Below are positions 1-12,344 of a stretch of 64,000 nucleotides of DNA, piece after piece. The position numbers and the translations under genes were made by a program. The stretch is from Zoroaster sp. YZ-2022. Its lineage: Eukaryota > Echinodermata > Asteroidea > Forcipulatida > Zoroasteridae. Each line of letters starts with the position of its first letter. Within the stretch, counting starts at the first letter, position 1. The stretch is from contig CM055820.1 of the NCBI GenBank assembly GCA_029582265.1, positions 18,620,485 through 18,684,484 on the forward strand, given 5' to 3'. The notes under the pieces are model-generated. The model was not told the origin of the DNA and searched no databases. It was given only the letters and a program-made list of their open reading frames with translations.

Positions 1-960
1 TTAATAGGTTAAAGAAAGAACAAATATTGTTGTGTATTCAATCTAATTTGAATTCAAAGAGAGAACCTTCTCAAAAATGAAGTTTTATTGCCTTAAAGTG
101 ACATAACCTCAGACACATTGTATTTCTAGGAAGATTGATACCATCAACAGCTTTACATTAATTAAGTCACGTTACAGTTGAACCCTTAATGTTTATTTTT
201 AAGTACCGATAATCACATTACGGTTACCTTTTAATGTTTAGAATTATACAGACGAATTTGTTTTCCTGTTGGCAACTAAATACAGCCTGTCAAGGATCAC
301 GTCGAAATAAAGACCACTGGAGCGTGGTCTCCTTTCCCAGCAGCGTATACCTTCCCACGATGCCCCAAGGCCTTGACTACAGGTTTGCTATAAGTCCAAT
401 CGATAAACAGTGGAGAAGATATGAGGACAGATACGACATTCAATCAGCTTCATTGAGATTTCCATGTTTTGATGAGTGTCAAACGAGGTAAATCAATCTT
501 TAGACACCCTATTATAATGTGAGTTACGGTTGTACTCATTTAATATGTGTGGTCTTGTTGTTTTGTTTAAACTTTTTTTCAAGACAATTCCTGATCGTTG
601 CTATTCCTTAAGAGCAACTTGTATTTGGCTTTGATATGAGTCAGGGCTTATGGAGGAAGCAGGTATTTCATCAACCAATTGATTCATATTATTTGTTTTG
701 AAACGCCGCGTGCCGCAAGCAGTACTTTATACGCTTAAAGTCCAACAAAGTGCCGTGATTTTTTTACTCAAAATTGTTCAGTATGTATTAGTTATTATAA
801 TTATGCCTGTTCCAGGAACCATTAAATGGGAAACCAGAAATTGCTGAAAATTTGATTTTCGTCAAAATTCCAGCGGTTGAACCCATCGTCTCTTGACAAT
901 TGCGGCAGCAAACATTTTCCGTTTTTATGATGTACCTACTTTTACATGAGCTTAGGCGAG
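1..960. repeat. Dispersed repeat, copy in direct orientation
   Basis: No gene is seen. The first 500 bases match, with many substitutions and indels, the inverse complement of about 3700-4130 and the direct sequence at about 29280-29930. Shared landmarks are a stretch around 350-430 (cttcccacgatgcc, then gtccaatcgataaacagtgg) found inverted near 3770-3840 and direct near 29815-29880. The short readable frame at 234-491 lies wholly in this repeat and has no recognisable domain, so it is not called as a gene. Confidence 0.7.
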
Positions 961-1760
961 CCGTTCAATAATGGTCTGGCTGCCGTCTGGCTGCCGCGGC
1001 AAGCACCGTGGGCGTACATGTATGTGTATGGACCTCGATGCTAACTTCATGTATGTATGTCCGTCCGCACTTAAGGGGCCCAGTGGTGACATATTACGTA
1101 CATGTACGGTTTTGGCCGCCGGGGTCACTGGTCATTATCAAACCCATAAGTCTGTTTACACCACCGGGAAGATCATCAATTTGAGGATTTATTTTTATCG
1201 GCATAAAACAAGAACAATTTTGGAATATTTGCAGTGAGATTAAATCTTCCTGAACAAAATTCAACAATCAAATACGACATTCAAAACTTGGTTGCTTTCG
1301 AATATTTGTTCGTAAAGCAAGAAAAATAGGTACCATTGCGCTATATGCCGGACTCGAGATCTTCGGTTTCGCTATATTTTCGCCCTTGGATTTCGTCCAT
1401 TCCGGGCTTAATTCGATATGATTCATGTCACTTATATCACCAACTTGGCATCAGTATAATTCCATCAAATGACGATGATGAACAACACAAATGGTTGGTA
1501 ATTACTTTTGGAAACTTTTCAAATCATTTGAAGTCGTGTAGTTGTAAACTTATTTTGCAGCTGTACGATGTAATTATCTTTGCACAAAACCACCGCAGTA
1601 AACAGTTTTATGTTCGCCCTCCCCAAAAATGTACAATTTATAAAATAAATTTAGTGAAAGTGTCCTCGATGGCTTTTTTGTTCTGGCCCGTCGTTCGTAA
1701 TGGCGAAGTACATTTCATAGGCTCTTTTTAAGGTTAAAGAAAAGTAATGAAAGTCTAATT
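961..1760. other. Unannotated stretch
   Basis: Open frames of 88 and 131 codons occur (971-1237, 1336-1731), but neither has a recognisable domain, coding signature or splice context. I see no RNA gene or repeat structure. Confidence 0.5.
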
Positions 1761-1859
1761 TTTTGGTGATTTCCCTACTTAAAATGTACTTTTAAAATAG
1801 GGAAGAAAATATAAAATCATTTTGTGCGGTTCTAACATACTGGTATGTTTTCAAAACTA

Positions 1860-2170
1860 GTCAGTATCCGTAAAGATGACCGATTTTTGCATGTTGCGAC
1901 GCTGGATCGAAAAACCATTAATTGCAAATGTAATCAAAGCCGTGACCACATACCAGCGTACCAGTAGCAAACACAATCCTGCGGTGTAGCACTGTCCTGA
2001 AGGGGGTGTAGCCACGGGGAGGCCTGGGGCACGTACCCCAACAAATTTCCAGTGCCCCCCGGTGCCCCCACGAAAAAAATCCTCGCTGTAGTGTCTTCAA
2101 AAAAGAAAAGAAAAGAAAAGGAAAACCCATACCCCCCCCGCCCCCCCACTGAAAGTCCCGCTGCGCCGCT
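1860..2170. repeat. Dispersed repeat fragments
   Basis: The part at 1865-1960 (aagatgaccgattttt, catgttgcgacg, gatcgaaaaaccatt) recurs at 18150-18220 and 30165-30240, and inverted at 3370-3440. From 1985 to 2165 it is joined to a G/C-run-rich piece with gtagcca, gaaaagaaaag and polyC. That piece resembles, inverted, 28315-28470 and belongs to a low-complexity repeat seen again near 45655, 45985 and 46260. Confidence 0.65.
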
Positions 2171-2218
2171 TATCCTGTATTAAAACCAACCCACTATGAC
2201 GCACACCTAACGACTGCA

Positions 2219-2640
2219 ATAATAATGTAGACTATATAGAGCACGTATCCACCAAACTGGCACTCAAGGCGCATTACATTAAACTGCTGCTCATCAGGCT
2301 CAACAATTCCTGAAACTAACTCAGCCTAGGGAGTATAAGGCCCAATTTTGCCATTTGCCATAATAATCAAACACAACAAACAACTCTGCCCTCACAGGTA
2401 ACCTAATACCCCTGGGGTGAGAAAAGCACGGTAAAGCGTTATGAAGGCTGGCAATTCTGGTCGCGGTTGGGACTGAACCCAATTCTGACGACTCAGCCAT
2501 CAGAACACAAATCCGATGACCAAACTGCTCGACCATGGCACTCATGTAGGGGGTGAAAACACGTGGGTCGATCACACCAAAGATCGACGGTGGTTTCATG
2601 TGCCAGCCGCCTCAGTAGACGCAACATTAATGGTTTCGTC
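2219..2640 (-). mobile_element. Diverged tRNA-derived SINE copy
   Basis: The order of landmarks matches the well preserved SINE at 25352-25713: an aataataat tail, then agcacgtatccacca, ctcaaggcgcatta, ctgctcatcaggctc, ctgaaactaactcag, gggagtata, and ctctgccctcacagg. The copy lies in minus orientation with its AAT tail at the left. The tRNA-like head is too eroded to read. The minus-strand open frame at 2321-2599 is inside this SINE and is not a gene. Confidence 0.7.
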
Positions 2641-2739
2641 AGTTAACGAACTTTCCGTCAGATGATAAACAATTGATTTAAATTTTTTTCCAGCATGGTA
2701 TAGCACTGCATACTCAGTTTCGAAGGCTCAGAAACATTC

Positions 2740-2980
2740 ATAGACGATTAGAGGATGACTTTGCCTTTAGTGCTGGAGACGTCTTAACCATGACCACCGA
2801 GCTCGATGACAATTGGGCTCACTAAAAATCCTGTATGGCAGCGCCTATTAGTTTCATGAATTTTTGTGTTGGGTGATAAACAATTGATTTAATTTTTTTA
2901 ATTATGGTCGAGGTTAAGACGTCTGCACTTGGTAAAGCAGGAGGTGGTTTGATCCCACCCGAGTCGCTCGTATGGTTATT
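2740..2980. repeat. Inverted pair of tRNA-like segments, eroded
   Basis: At 2906-2970 the plus strand reads ggtcgaggttaagacgtctg followed by agcaggaggtgg and cccacccgagtcgc, a tRNA-like head. About 130 bases upstream (2768-2800) the inverse form gacgtcttaaccatgacca occurs. The arrangement repeats, better preserved, at 30530-30775. No functional tRNA is proposed because the acceptor and anticodon arms do not fold cleanly. Confidence 0.55.
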
Positions 2981-3279
2981 TTCACAGAACCACTGGTACA
3001 GGAAAAATTAATGGTTTAACAATAATAAGACTGGTCGGTTCACGTCTTCCATCATTGATCATGTCTGGTTCACATCCAGCACTGACGCTTACAATCAATA
3101 CACTAATAGGTAATTGAGAAAAAAAAGAATCACAAGATACTTCCAATCAGATCCAATGGGGAAAATACTGATTTTAAATATTGTCAAAACAGCTGTATAG
3201 CGCCCCATTGGTGATCAGGCGGAACAGCAGACCTCGTCTGAAAAGCAAGCCCAAACATAAATAATGTATATTGGTGAGA

Positions 3280-5360
3280 CCAAGACGAACAAGATTTATT
3301 TAAAAAGACAGTCACAGATCAGCAGTCCAAGACTTACGTACTACACCGCGAATTGTGTTTGCGGTCAGCAGTTATATTTGTAATGAATGGTTTTTCGATC
3401 TTTAGACGTCGAAATATGCAAAACTGGCCATCTGTATGGATAATGACGATACATAACTATTTTGAAAAATAGGTTTTAATGTACAAGTACTGCTTGAGGT
3501 AATGCGGCGTTTCAAAAAATATGAATTCAATTTGGGTTGATGAAATACTTCTCCATAGGCCTAGCTCATATCAAAGCCAAATATGTTTGTTTCAAAGATG
3601 GCAAATCAATCAGGAATTGTCTTGAAAGTTTCAACAAAACAATAACATCAATATATTAAATGAAGTACAACCGTAACTCCCGCATATAATAGGAGTGTCT
3701 AAGATTATTTATACTCAAAACATGGAAGTTATAATGATGATTGAGTGTCGTATCGTCTCATATCTTCCCACGCTTATCGATTGGACTTATAACAAACCTC
3801 AGTCAAGGCAGCACACAGGACATCGTGGAAAGGTATACATTGAGTGAGACCACGCTCGGTGGTCTTTTATCGAGCGTGATCTCGACTTTAAGGCTAGCCT
3901 ATTTTAGGAAGCTACAGAAAACAACGATACTGTATAATTCTAAACATTAAAGGAACCATGAATTTTATGTCGGTAATTTTAAAAAACAAAAATGGGTTTC
4001 AATCTCAATGTGAAACTTAAATACAATCTATTGGGAGGTTCACTTTAAAGAAACGAAAACTAATCTTCCATTTTAGGAAAGAGTTTCTCTTCCTGAATTG
4101 AATACAACAATATTTAGTTCAATTACAATCCTAATAAGCTTTTACAGGTTTGGGAAGGGTATATCTGATTCAACTAATATAACACATACTTTAAAACAGT
4201 TTTCCAATAATAATGGTGGTACCTTCCCTTTAAACGTCCTTGACTATAGACACAATCACGGATTGTTATTATCACTGTGGTCTCATATAACAAAAACACG
4301 AATGGATGATAGACCAATTTCTTCCCGCTCCTGCAAATATCAGATCTGCTCGTTTATTGATGACGTCTATTGTACTTAAACTACCACGCGCGTTTTCACC
4401 CATTATGATTCGGTATATTTTGTTTTATTTTAACAGGATGTAAATCACGTTCAAATGAGACATCACAAACCAGTTTATCAGCTACTGTTTAATGGTCCAT
4501 ATGCATTAATTTGACCAGAAGTCCTCGTACTCCTGGTCATGTACTCTCCTCACATCATTTTGGTTTAATTACTGCATTTACTTCGTACTTGCCTCTTGAA
4601 TAAAGAAAACTACTTAAGTGCAAACATGGTTAAATTTATTTAGTGACAAAATAATGCTATGTGAAGTGGCACGCTGTAATTTTCCATATTTTGCGATTTT
4701 TGCAAGATCTTTGTAAGCAGAAAGTATATATTGTCTGCATGTAGTACCGTGGTACTTCATAAGGTTAGCTTTGTGCATAGGTACAAAAACAAACAACAAC
4801 AAATAAACAACAAATAAAAAAAATAAATAAATAACAACAAGTCTCCAGTCTCCTCGATCAATAAACTCGCCAGAAAAGTGCTGTGTCTTAAACGAGTTGT
4901 TCACATATGGGGTATGAACGTTTGTCTGGATTTAGGCTCTATTAATAGCTTACTCCATACTTTTGCTGGGAAATTTTCATGTCACTGCACCGATTTTTAG
5001 AAGCGACTAATGACCAGAACTGGAGATTTGTTTTTTGCCATAGTTATATATATTTCATTACAAAAAGCAATCACAAGCTGAATGGTAATATTTGATGAAT
5101 GAAAGACACATCAAATATCTAGGCCTATTATAACATTGACACCAAACCAGAGGGGGGGGGGGGGCTTTTTTATTTTTTTATTTTTTATTTTTTTGAGGGG
5201 GGAGATTTACCGCCGCAAAACTAAAATGAACCGACAAATTATGTCATTATGTGGACCTTTTGTTGTTTTCCCCATTGAACCTGACAACTGAGGACAGTTA
5301 TTGACACCCTACATGGGTGAAACCATAGCCTCCTGTCTCAACTCTTTGGTGGTGGAGGTT
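3280..5360. repeat. Inverted copy of the 27.9-30.2 kb segment
   Basis: This stretch is a diverged reverse complement of about 27900-30240. Matching blocks: 3370-3440 with 30165-30240; 3770-3840 with 29815-29880; 4290-4400 with 28970-29080; 4430-4480 (acaggatgtaaatcacgttc) with 28815-28860; 5240-5360 (tgacaccctacatgggtgaa, ggtggtggaggtta) with 27935-28055. No gene is supported. A 10-base G run at 5153-5162 and A/T runs around 5165-5195 are low complexity. Confidence 0.75.
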
Positions 5361-5582
5361 AAATAACTAAATTTTGATGAGAGGAACTTAATGAGTGAAC
5401 GTAATCAATGCTTTACCCTCTGACATTTAGTTCTTGACGGATACCAGACATCAAAGGAGTACGGCAACCACCTTGAAGCCATAACAAAAGCGTACGTGGT
5501 GCTTATCATAAAAAAAGAAATGATGACGTACCTAGAAGATCAAAGAAAAGGTCTTTATAATCAACGTTTAATTGATTGAGAG

Positions 5583-7131
5583 TATGGTGTTCTATAATGG
5601 ACACCTACGCGGCGCCTTTTTTTTCCTACGCGGCGCCTTTTTTTTGACGCGGCGACTTTTTGTTTTTGGGCGGCGACTTTTTTTTGACGTTATGACACTT
5701 TTGTTTTTGGGCGGCGAGACTATGCGTATGACTTTTTGGGGGGCGGCGAGATTTTGTTTAATATGCGACTTCCGGGTTGTTGAGTGTTTAGGATTCCTAC
5801 AGGTTACTCACGCGCATGCGCTGACAATAGTGGCTACTTCCGCATATGTACTGACTGCATAAGCAAGATGGATTACACCTTTTTGAACCATTGTTCCCGA
5901 CCAGAGAGACAATATCCTTATTATAAATGCCTTGTGCGTCATTCAAGACATCACGTATTTCTCCTGTATTCTTGAAACAGTACAACTTTGTTGATTTACG
6001 GCCTGAAAACGCTATTTAAAAACTAATTGATATTGCTTATAATATAATTAAACAATCGCACCATGAAAAAATTTATCGCTGTATAATAACAGGAAAGGTT
6101 TCTATCAATGTTAGATTCATTGCTTATCTAAGTTATGTAAAGTCCATGATGAGACCATCCTATTTCATGATTTAAGAATAAACATAATTATGGACAAAGA
6201 TGACAATCCAAAATAAGATTGAATTCAAAACCCTCCTTTTTGTGATTTTAGACGCTGCAGGAAAATGAACTTCAGTGGACAAGATGACATATTGTAGGGA
6301 AAAGCTATGAGATAACTAAGCCAGAGATTTGTTACTAAAACGAAAGTATGATCGGTATTTTGCATTTAAAAAATTTAACAAAGGGCGTAAGATATGATTG
6401 TGAGCTACTATTTTAGTGTAGGGATACAGCTACCGTGAATGTTCTATTTTGCTTGCGGCATAATAATAATTGTTGGTGAGAATGCCTATCATTTTAAATT
6501 GTTTGGCCTTTAAAATTATAGATGTATTCATTTAAAGATAAAGTACAGCTTTGGTAATTATTTGGTCAAAACGTTCATAATTTATGTATAACAAATAGGC
6601 CTACGTAACCTGTTAAAGTTTCAGCGTTTCGTCAGTATAAGTTTTATAGTTATTCTGCTCGTCCGTTTGTTTTTCTTTTTTCCATTACCAAAGGAATAAT
6701 TATGTTTTAAATATGGGGCGAAAGGCAAGAAAAATGGTTACATGACAAGGGTACCAAGGAAACAATATCAAATCTATTTTTCCCACTTTGATATTTCTTG
6801 TAGCACCAGAACAATTTGGGAAGGATTCTATTGAAGGTTTAATTTGCGTGAGTAATTCGCATGGAACCTGCAACACCAACAACCCGGAAGTCGTGAAAAA
6901 GTCGCCGCCCAAAAACAAAAAACGTAAAAAAAAGTCGCCGCCCAAAATAAAAAATCGTCGCGTAAAAAAAGTCGCTGCCCAAAACAGAAAGTCGCTGCGT
7001 AAAAAAAAAATCGCCGCTCAAAAACAAAAGTTGCTGCATAAAAAAAAAAAGTTGCCGCCCAAAACAAAAGATTGCGTAAAAAAAATCGTCATGCAGGAAA
7101 AAGAGGTAGGTTCCATTATAGAACACCATAT
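5583..7131. mobile_element. DNA transposon with long, repeat-bearing terminal inverted repeats
   Basis: The left end TGGTGTTCTATAATGGA is mirrored exactly at the right end as TCCATTATAGAACACCA, each bordered by TA, which suggests a TA target duplication. Inside both ends are several tandem units of about 20-33 bases built on gggcggcgacttttt, left (5604-5760) and inverted right (6895-7090). Beyond them, cttccgggttgttg at about 5767 is matched by caacaacccggaagtc near 6880, so the inverted repeats are about 230-280 bases long. The 1 kb interior (about 5820-6840) has no transposase-like frame, so it is non-autonomous. The readable frames on both strands here are products of the repeat. Confidence 0.8.
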
Positions 7132-7199
7132 ACGCTGCTTCCCCTTGTCAAATTATGACATAACCTATGTTTTAACTCCTAAGAACGGAAGCTAGCGCC

Positions 7200-9240
7200 A
7201 CCTTCGTCTCTCAACGCTGGAACTGATCCTTTGATTTTTATCTAACTGGTTAAAAAAAATCAGGATTTGTCAATTATAACCGTCTTTTGTAAAATGAAGA
7301 AATTGGTCCAGTCTCCCAATGAAACATGCTGCACAGCGCCATTACGCCATTGATACGCTCGTCTTTACAACGTATCAACATGGCCGGCTACGTCAACAAT
7401 GCATTCAACTCTTCAGAGCATCAGGCGAAGCACGCGCTCGCGCTGTGGGTACTTAAGTGCAGTCTGTTGGTGAGCGTTTTTTAGTGTTAAAGGAACTGAT
7501 ATGTATCAAGGTTCACGCAAAGTGCAAACAAGTCACATGGTTCATAGAAAGGTATATTACGATTGTAGATAAGCACTCATTCAAGTCACATTGTAGCCTA
7601 TGAATGCTCGCGTGTGTGGTGAGACAGGCCACACTCAATTTAACGTTCAATGGAATTTGAGATCACTCATTTTGAACACAAAATAAATTCTGAGGCAAAA
7701 ACCTATGTGTTCAGCATTACTGCAATGGGAATTTGTTTTACAATGTATATAAATTCAAAATCTAACTCATCTGTTATAGTTTCGTTGGCTTTTATTTATT
7801 TAATTTTACAAAATTACAAAATTAATTCAAAAGTCATGTATGATAGTGACTCACGGTTGTGGAAGACAAAACGTTTTGTTAACGGAAAAACAAGTCCAAA
7901 ATTCAAATGTAGTATTCAAATGCACCACCCGAAAGCGTTGTATGGTTCAGGCATACAGCCTACATCAGTCTGATTTTTTAAACAAATGTTATCTATTACC
8001 CCCAGTATTATATTACTGTTAATTATCAATTATTGTTTTACGCTTTTTACACAGCATCGAGCTATTGTATTATTCTATACTTAAATCAAACACTGGGGTC
8101 CGTAATAATTTTTCTGTTATACTATTTATGTGTGTATTGTTATTTAGTCTGAAATGTTTTCTGTTCACTGCTTCAGAGATGTGTCTTAGATAAAGCTTTC
8201 TTAGTTTGGTTTATGTAGATATTTATTGATATTTGTGAGGAAGGAATGTACATAGTGATATCTTGAATTCTGTCTACTCTCCTGTGCCACCACTTTATTG
8301 TCTGTGACACCTCCCTCCTTGAATGCTACCGACCAACACTGCACCAATCGTTTGTTAATTTGCTAACCGTCTAACCAAAACCAATATTTAAAAATTACGA
8401 CCAACAAGTTACCGCCCATCTTTTTTTTAAACTGTTTACTGCATTGACTATTACACAATTTACTGGTGGAAGTTTTATTATTGAAATGTATATTATCAGC
8501 CATTTGTTGACAATCTTGCAGTCATTATAAGTTGATTTCGTTAACCATATAAACCGGGTTATAAACCTGAACACCCGGCTAAATATTAACAAACCAACCG
8601 GCAACTCCCCAGCACTACAGATAATGGGGAGGGGATTAATAGAGAAAATGACGTGACGGATCGAGGTTCTGCCAGAGACCCATAATTTGCAGCTGTAAAT
8701 AATTATTCAGATGTGTACATGAAATGAGGAAATTCTGCCGTAAATTAAAGAACATTTTTTGAAGTATTATTTAATTTACAATGCACTTTGATCTGGGCGA
8801 CTTTTTAAAGATATATCGACCGTGTTTGGATCAAGATACCCAAAAAATAGAATTTAAAAAGCCAACGAAATTTGAAAGATAATATTGTTATTAAACGAAC
8901 AAAACAAAATTGAAATTCGGATGTCAGAATTTGTACAAAAGCGATATTTAAAACGCGACTGATTTGACGATGTTGTTAGCCAATCGGAAGACTGCACACG
9001 CCTCGTGCACAGCAGAGGATTAAATAGTGGGCCATCATTTTATTAATTACAGTTTTATTTTATTGGTACTAATCCTTGACGGATTTATTCGTTCAATGTT
9101 TCAAATGAAAAGCTTAAAACTTTTAAACCCAAGAAACAGCAATTCAACATTTAAATATATTTTTTACTACAAATCACCCAAAGTCGTAAGGATGTATCTT
9201 TAATAACCACGAATACTTGACAAAAGGCATTTCTATTAAA
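7200..9240. repeat. Rearranged mosaic of the fibrinogen-gene duplication unit
   Basis: About 7510-8110 is the reverse complement of 32840-33380 (shared: gcaaacaagtcacatgg, ataagcactcattcaagtca). About 8190-8255 is the reverse complement of 32630-32700. At 8262-8325 the sequence switches to the direct orientation of 31740-31805 (tctactctcctgtgccacca), then jumps to sequence like 21690-22330. No coding exon is present in this part. Confidence 0.75.
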
Positions 9241-9432
9241 ATTAAAACCTTTGATCCCCAGTAGGATCTATGTCACAGTAAAAGACCTTCATGGCTTTGC
9301 CCAATTATTTAAGACGGTGGTGTAATACTCCATTTCTGCATTGGGCCCAAAAAACTGATTATGATGATTAAATCTGAATAATTAGTTTGGATTCTGAAAA
9401 GGTCGGGAGCTCTGTAGCGAGAAACATATCTG
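9240..9432 (-). pseudogene. Ruined fibrinogen-domain exon
   Basis: It matches exon 3 of the two intact fibrinogen-related genes (22623-22795 and 36174-36346): gatccccagtaggatc, atgtcacagta, gaccttcatgg, then ctgaataattagtttggatt and gaaacatatctgag. Relative to those exons it has an extra AA in the VYCDM-encoding part, a scrambled middle and about 20 extra bases, so no frame runs through it. It is the only coding trace of a further gene copy on the left of the window. Confidence 0.8.
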
Positions 9433-11180
9433 AGAATTAAGAATAAAAAGATACAAAATAAGTTGACTTATGTGACAATTTTGGGTATCATACCTACAAT
9501 CGTTCATCAGTGACGTCAACACAACTCCACTACGAGAGGTCATATTCCCCTTTCGATCCCGCGGGTCTCCAAAAGAGCTCTTGTTGTGATACCTTTTGAT
9601 CCCGCGTGGCTCCAAAAGGTGCTGGAATCGTCATGCTCTTGACGCCTCAAGGCGACTTAAATCCCACCTGAAAATGCTTGCTCTCTTTGTTTGGCGCCTC
9701 TATTGATGGTGTGAATTGCTTTAAACTTCATAAAGCGCATCCCTTTGCGGTTTTCCTACTGCTAGAAGGTCTGACTGCCTTTGCTACAACGGTCTGCTTT
9801 TTAGTCGCATGATGGAAATTTATTACAAGTTGATGGTATTTTGGCTGAGATTTTGGCAAGACAGTGGCTCAGAATCACGGATGGATGAGTGTAACGGATG
9901 ACGATGAAGGCATTTCTTCCGACGACAGCATAGGAAGAAATTTCCAGAGGCATTTCAAGAGGTAAACAGTAAAAACTAAAAGAATAACAGTTACTCTTCC
10001 CGCCCAATGCAACTATCAATTCAACGATATTTCCATAGCGTAAATATTTTTTTTACGTTCAAGGGGGTTACAACTGTTGGGAGTTGGAGAATGTAAATTT
10101 TAAGAAATGGATCCCTCAATAGGAGGAACCTCACCCCTGAACGAAGTAAAAGTCAGGAAAACACAAAAGTGTTCATGAAATGTACAATTTGTAGTTTGTT
10201 GGGGTTATTGTGGTTTACTGAAACAGCAAGTTGATACAGATATATATAGAAATTCTTTTAATATCCACTCATAGCTTGTCGTATGTATATTTAGCGTCAC
10301 TGTTGAAAATGCAATTTTGCTTCCAAAAGAATAATAGCTTGCACATCTGAAAGGTCTCTCATATAAGTCGTAATATGCAAGGTTGGGGAATTACATCTTC
10401 CACAATCCCACACATTAAACGAAAAAATTTTTTGAACAACTTTTGAGAGGAGGCCGCCATTTTCTTTCTCAGCGCAATATTTATTTATGCATGACTCCCT
10501 GTGGCCTGTAGCACATGCAGCAAGTAGTAGTGAGATATTGTATTTACAAATGTAGAGATCGAGGACATCCTCCGTTGTGAGTTTGACAGCCTACCTACCT
10601 GCAGACAGTTATTGAGATCAAGGAGGACGACAGGAAAGTTAGATTTGATCCGGGTTAGAACGACGAGATGATTGATGAGTGGATCGTGCAGTTCACTGCA
10701 AACTCAGTCCCCACCGGCGACTTTGCCACACCGTCGGAAGGTGAGATCTGCTTGTATTTTGTCAACCTCGTGTGATATGCTCGTCGACGAGACTAATCGC
10801 CATGGCAGCAAACAACAGACTCAAATCCCGATCAATGTTCTCCTGGCAACCAAGCAACATTCCCTGAAATGATGGCATTTGTAACTTCTTTCACGGCATA
10901 AAACAAACTTTCTCAACACAAGATGTACTGGTCGACGTCTGAAATTTCCCTCGTAGGGCCTTACAACGGGACTTTCCAAAGTCTGGTCCTTTGATAGAGG
11001 TCCGTCCTGAAGTTTCTCAACCCAGAATCCCTGCGTAGAATTTGAGGAAAGATGTACGCCGCGAGTTCAGTAAGCTTGTGCTATAAATCTTTCTGGCCAG
11101 ACAACTTTCACCACGATTATTGAACAGTGCCGATCAGCTATGCTGTATTTTTAGTATTATTTTAACTACTCATTTATCAA
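9433..11180. other. No gene recognised
   Basis: 9433-9530 continues the fibrinogen-intron homology (tgacttatgtgacaatttt). Beyond about 9640 I find no domain, RNA gene or clear repeat. Short open frames at 9801-10019 and 10672-10872 have no recognisable content. Confidence 0.5.
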
Positions 11181-11189
11181 CTGTCTGGT

Positions 11190-12340
11190 CCCCGACATTT
11201 GAAGAAGTCGTATCATCCTAATTCCTAAAGAAAAAACTGAAAGTATCATGCATGAATGATCTTCGCCCAGTAGCTTGACTCGGTTGCCTTTAAATCCTGT
11301 AAGCATTGATGCATGTTGATTCGCCCAGTAGCTTTGACCCTGCTGCCTTTTAACCTGTAAGAATATGCATGAATGATTCCTCGCCCAGTAGCTTCTGACA
11401 TTAGAAGCCGACCATAATATGACCTCGTTGCCTTTTAAATCCCATGAACGTTTAGTTTTACCACAACTAGCGGGTATAAAGAAGGATTTTATTGATCCTT
11501 CTCAGTTCGTGCAGACAGGAGTGATACAGGGAATTGTGGAAGATGCTATTTGAATAGTTATTACAAAAACTCTCTCATCTGGATCAAATCGTTTCTGAGA
11601 AAAACAAGCATCAATGGTGTATGGGAATTGTAGCAATTCAGCGGAGACCATGTTCCCGATCATTGGTTTTCAACACAACCAGCCGCATCTGTTGGCAAAT
11701 TAAGCTATTGTCCATGATGTTCACAAAGCCTATGATCTCCTGGGTCCTGGATTATCTTACCTCTCTCATCCCAGTTCGTACGTGGGTAATCATCTCTTCC
11801 AATATTGTAAACTGGGGGGCACCGCAGGGTACAGTTTGGCGCTTCCTTCCTGTTCAGCCTATGCACATCAGACTATAGATCCGAGCCGATCTAAGTCCGA
11901 TTGCCGTTTTGCTGATGACACCGCAATGGTTGGACTGATTACTAATGATGACTCTACAGTGTATTCTAATGAGATAACAAGTTTGTAACTATTTTAAGGG
12001 CAATTTTAACCCAACATTAGCAAAACAAAAGAAATGGTTATTGATTTCCTGAACTAACAAATTTGATCCTGACCTCATTGTTATTTCAGGCTCCCCGGTT
12101 GAACGTGGTCAATTCTTATAAACACTAGGGTTGTTATAAATGAACCCACATGGGATAATATAGATTCTATCATGTCGAAGTTAAATTCTGCTCTATTGTT
12201 TAAGGAAATTGAAATCATTTGCTGTTGACTGCTCATTTTGTCACTGCTTTTATCGTTCAGTCACACCAGCGTTTCACTTACTGTGGCTGTGTTGGGGAGG
12301 CAGTGCTACAGATCAAGATAAGAAGAGAAATTAATGGATA
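11190..12340 (+). pseudogene. Decayed non-LTR retrotransposon reverse transcriptase
   Basis: Scattered across frames are reverse-transcriptase remnants in the right order: an NDLRPVA stretch (about 11250), MISWVLDYLTSLIPV (about 11735), GAPQGTV (about 11815), and FADDTAMVGLITNDD (about 11907-11955), the palm-domain active site. Stops and frameshifts break every frame. Near 11262-11450 a piece with cgcccagtagctt occurs three times, a local duplication. This looks like a Jockey/CR1-superfamily LINE. Which clade cannot be settled by eye. Confidence 0.75.
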
Positions 12341-12344
12341 ACAG

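Noticed and set aside
6788..7195. Lysine-rich 135-residue protein
   Set aside because: It is encoded by the tandem repeat of the transposon's right inverted repeat.
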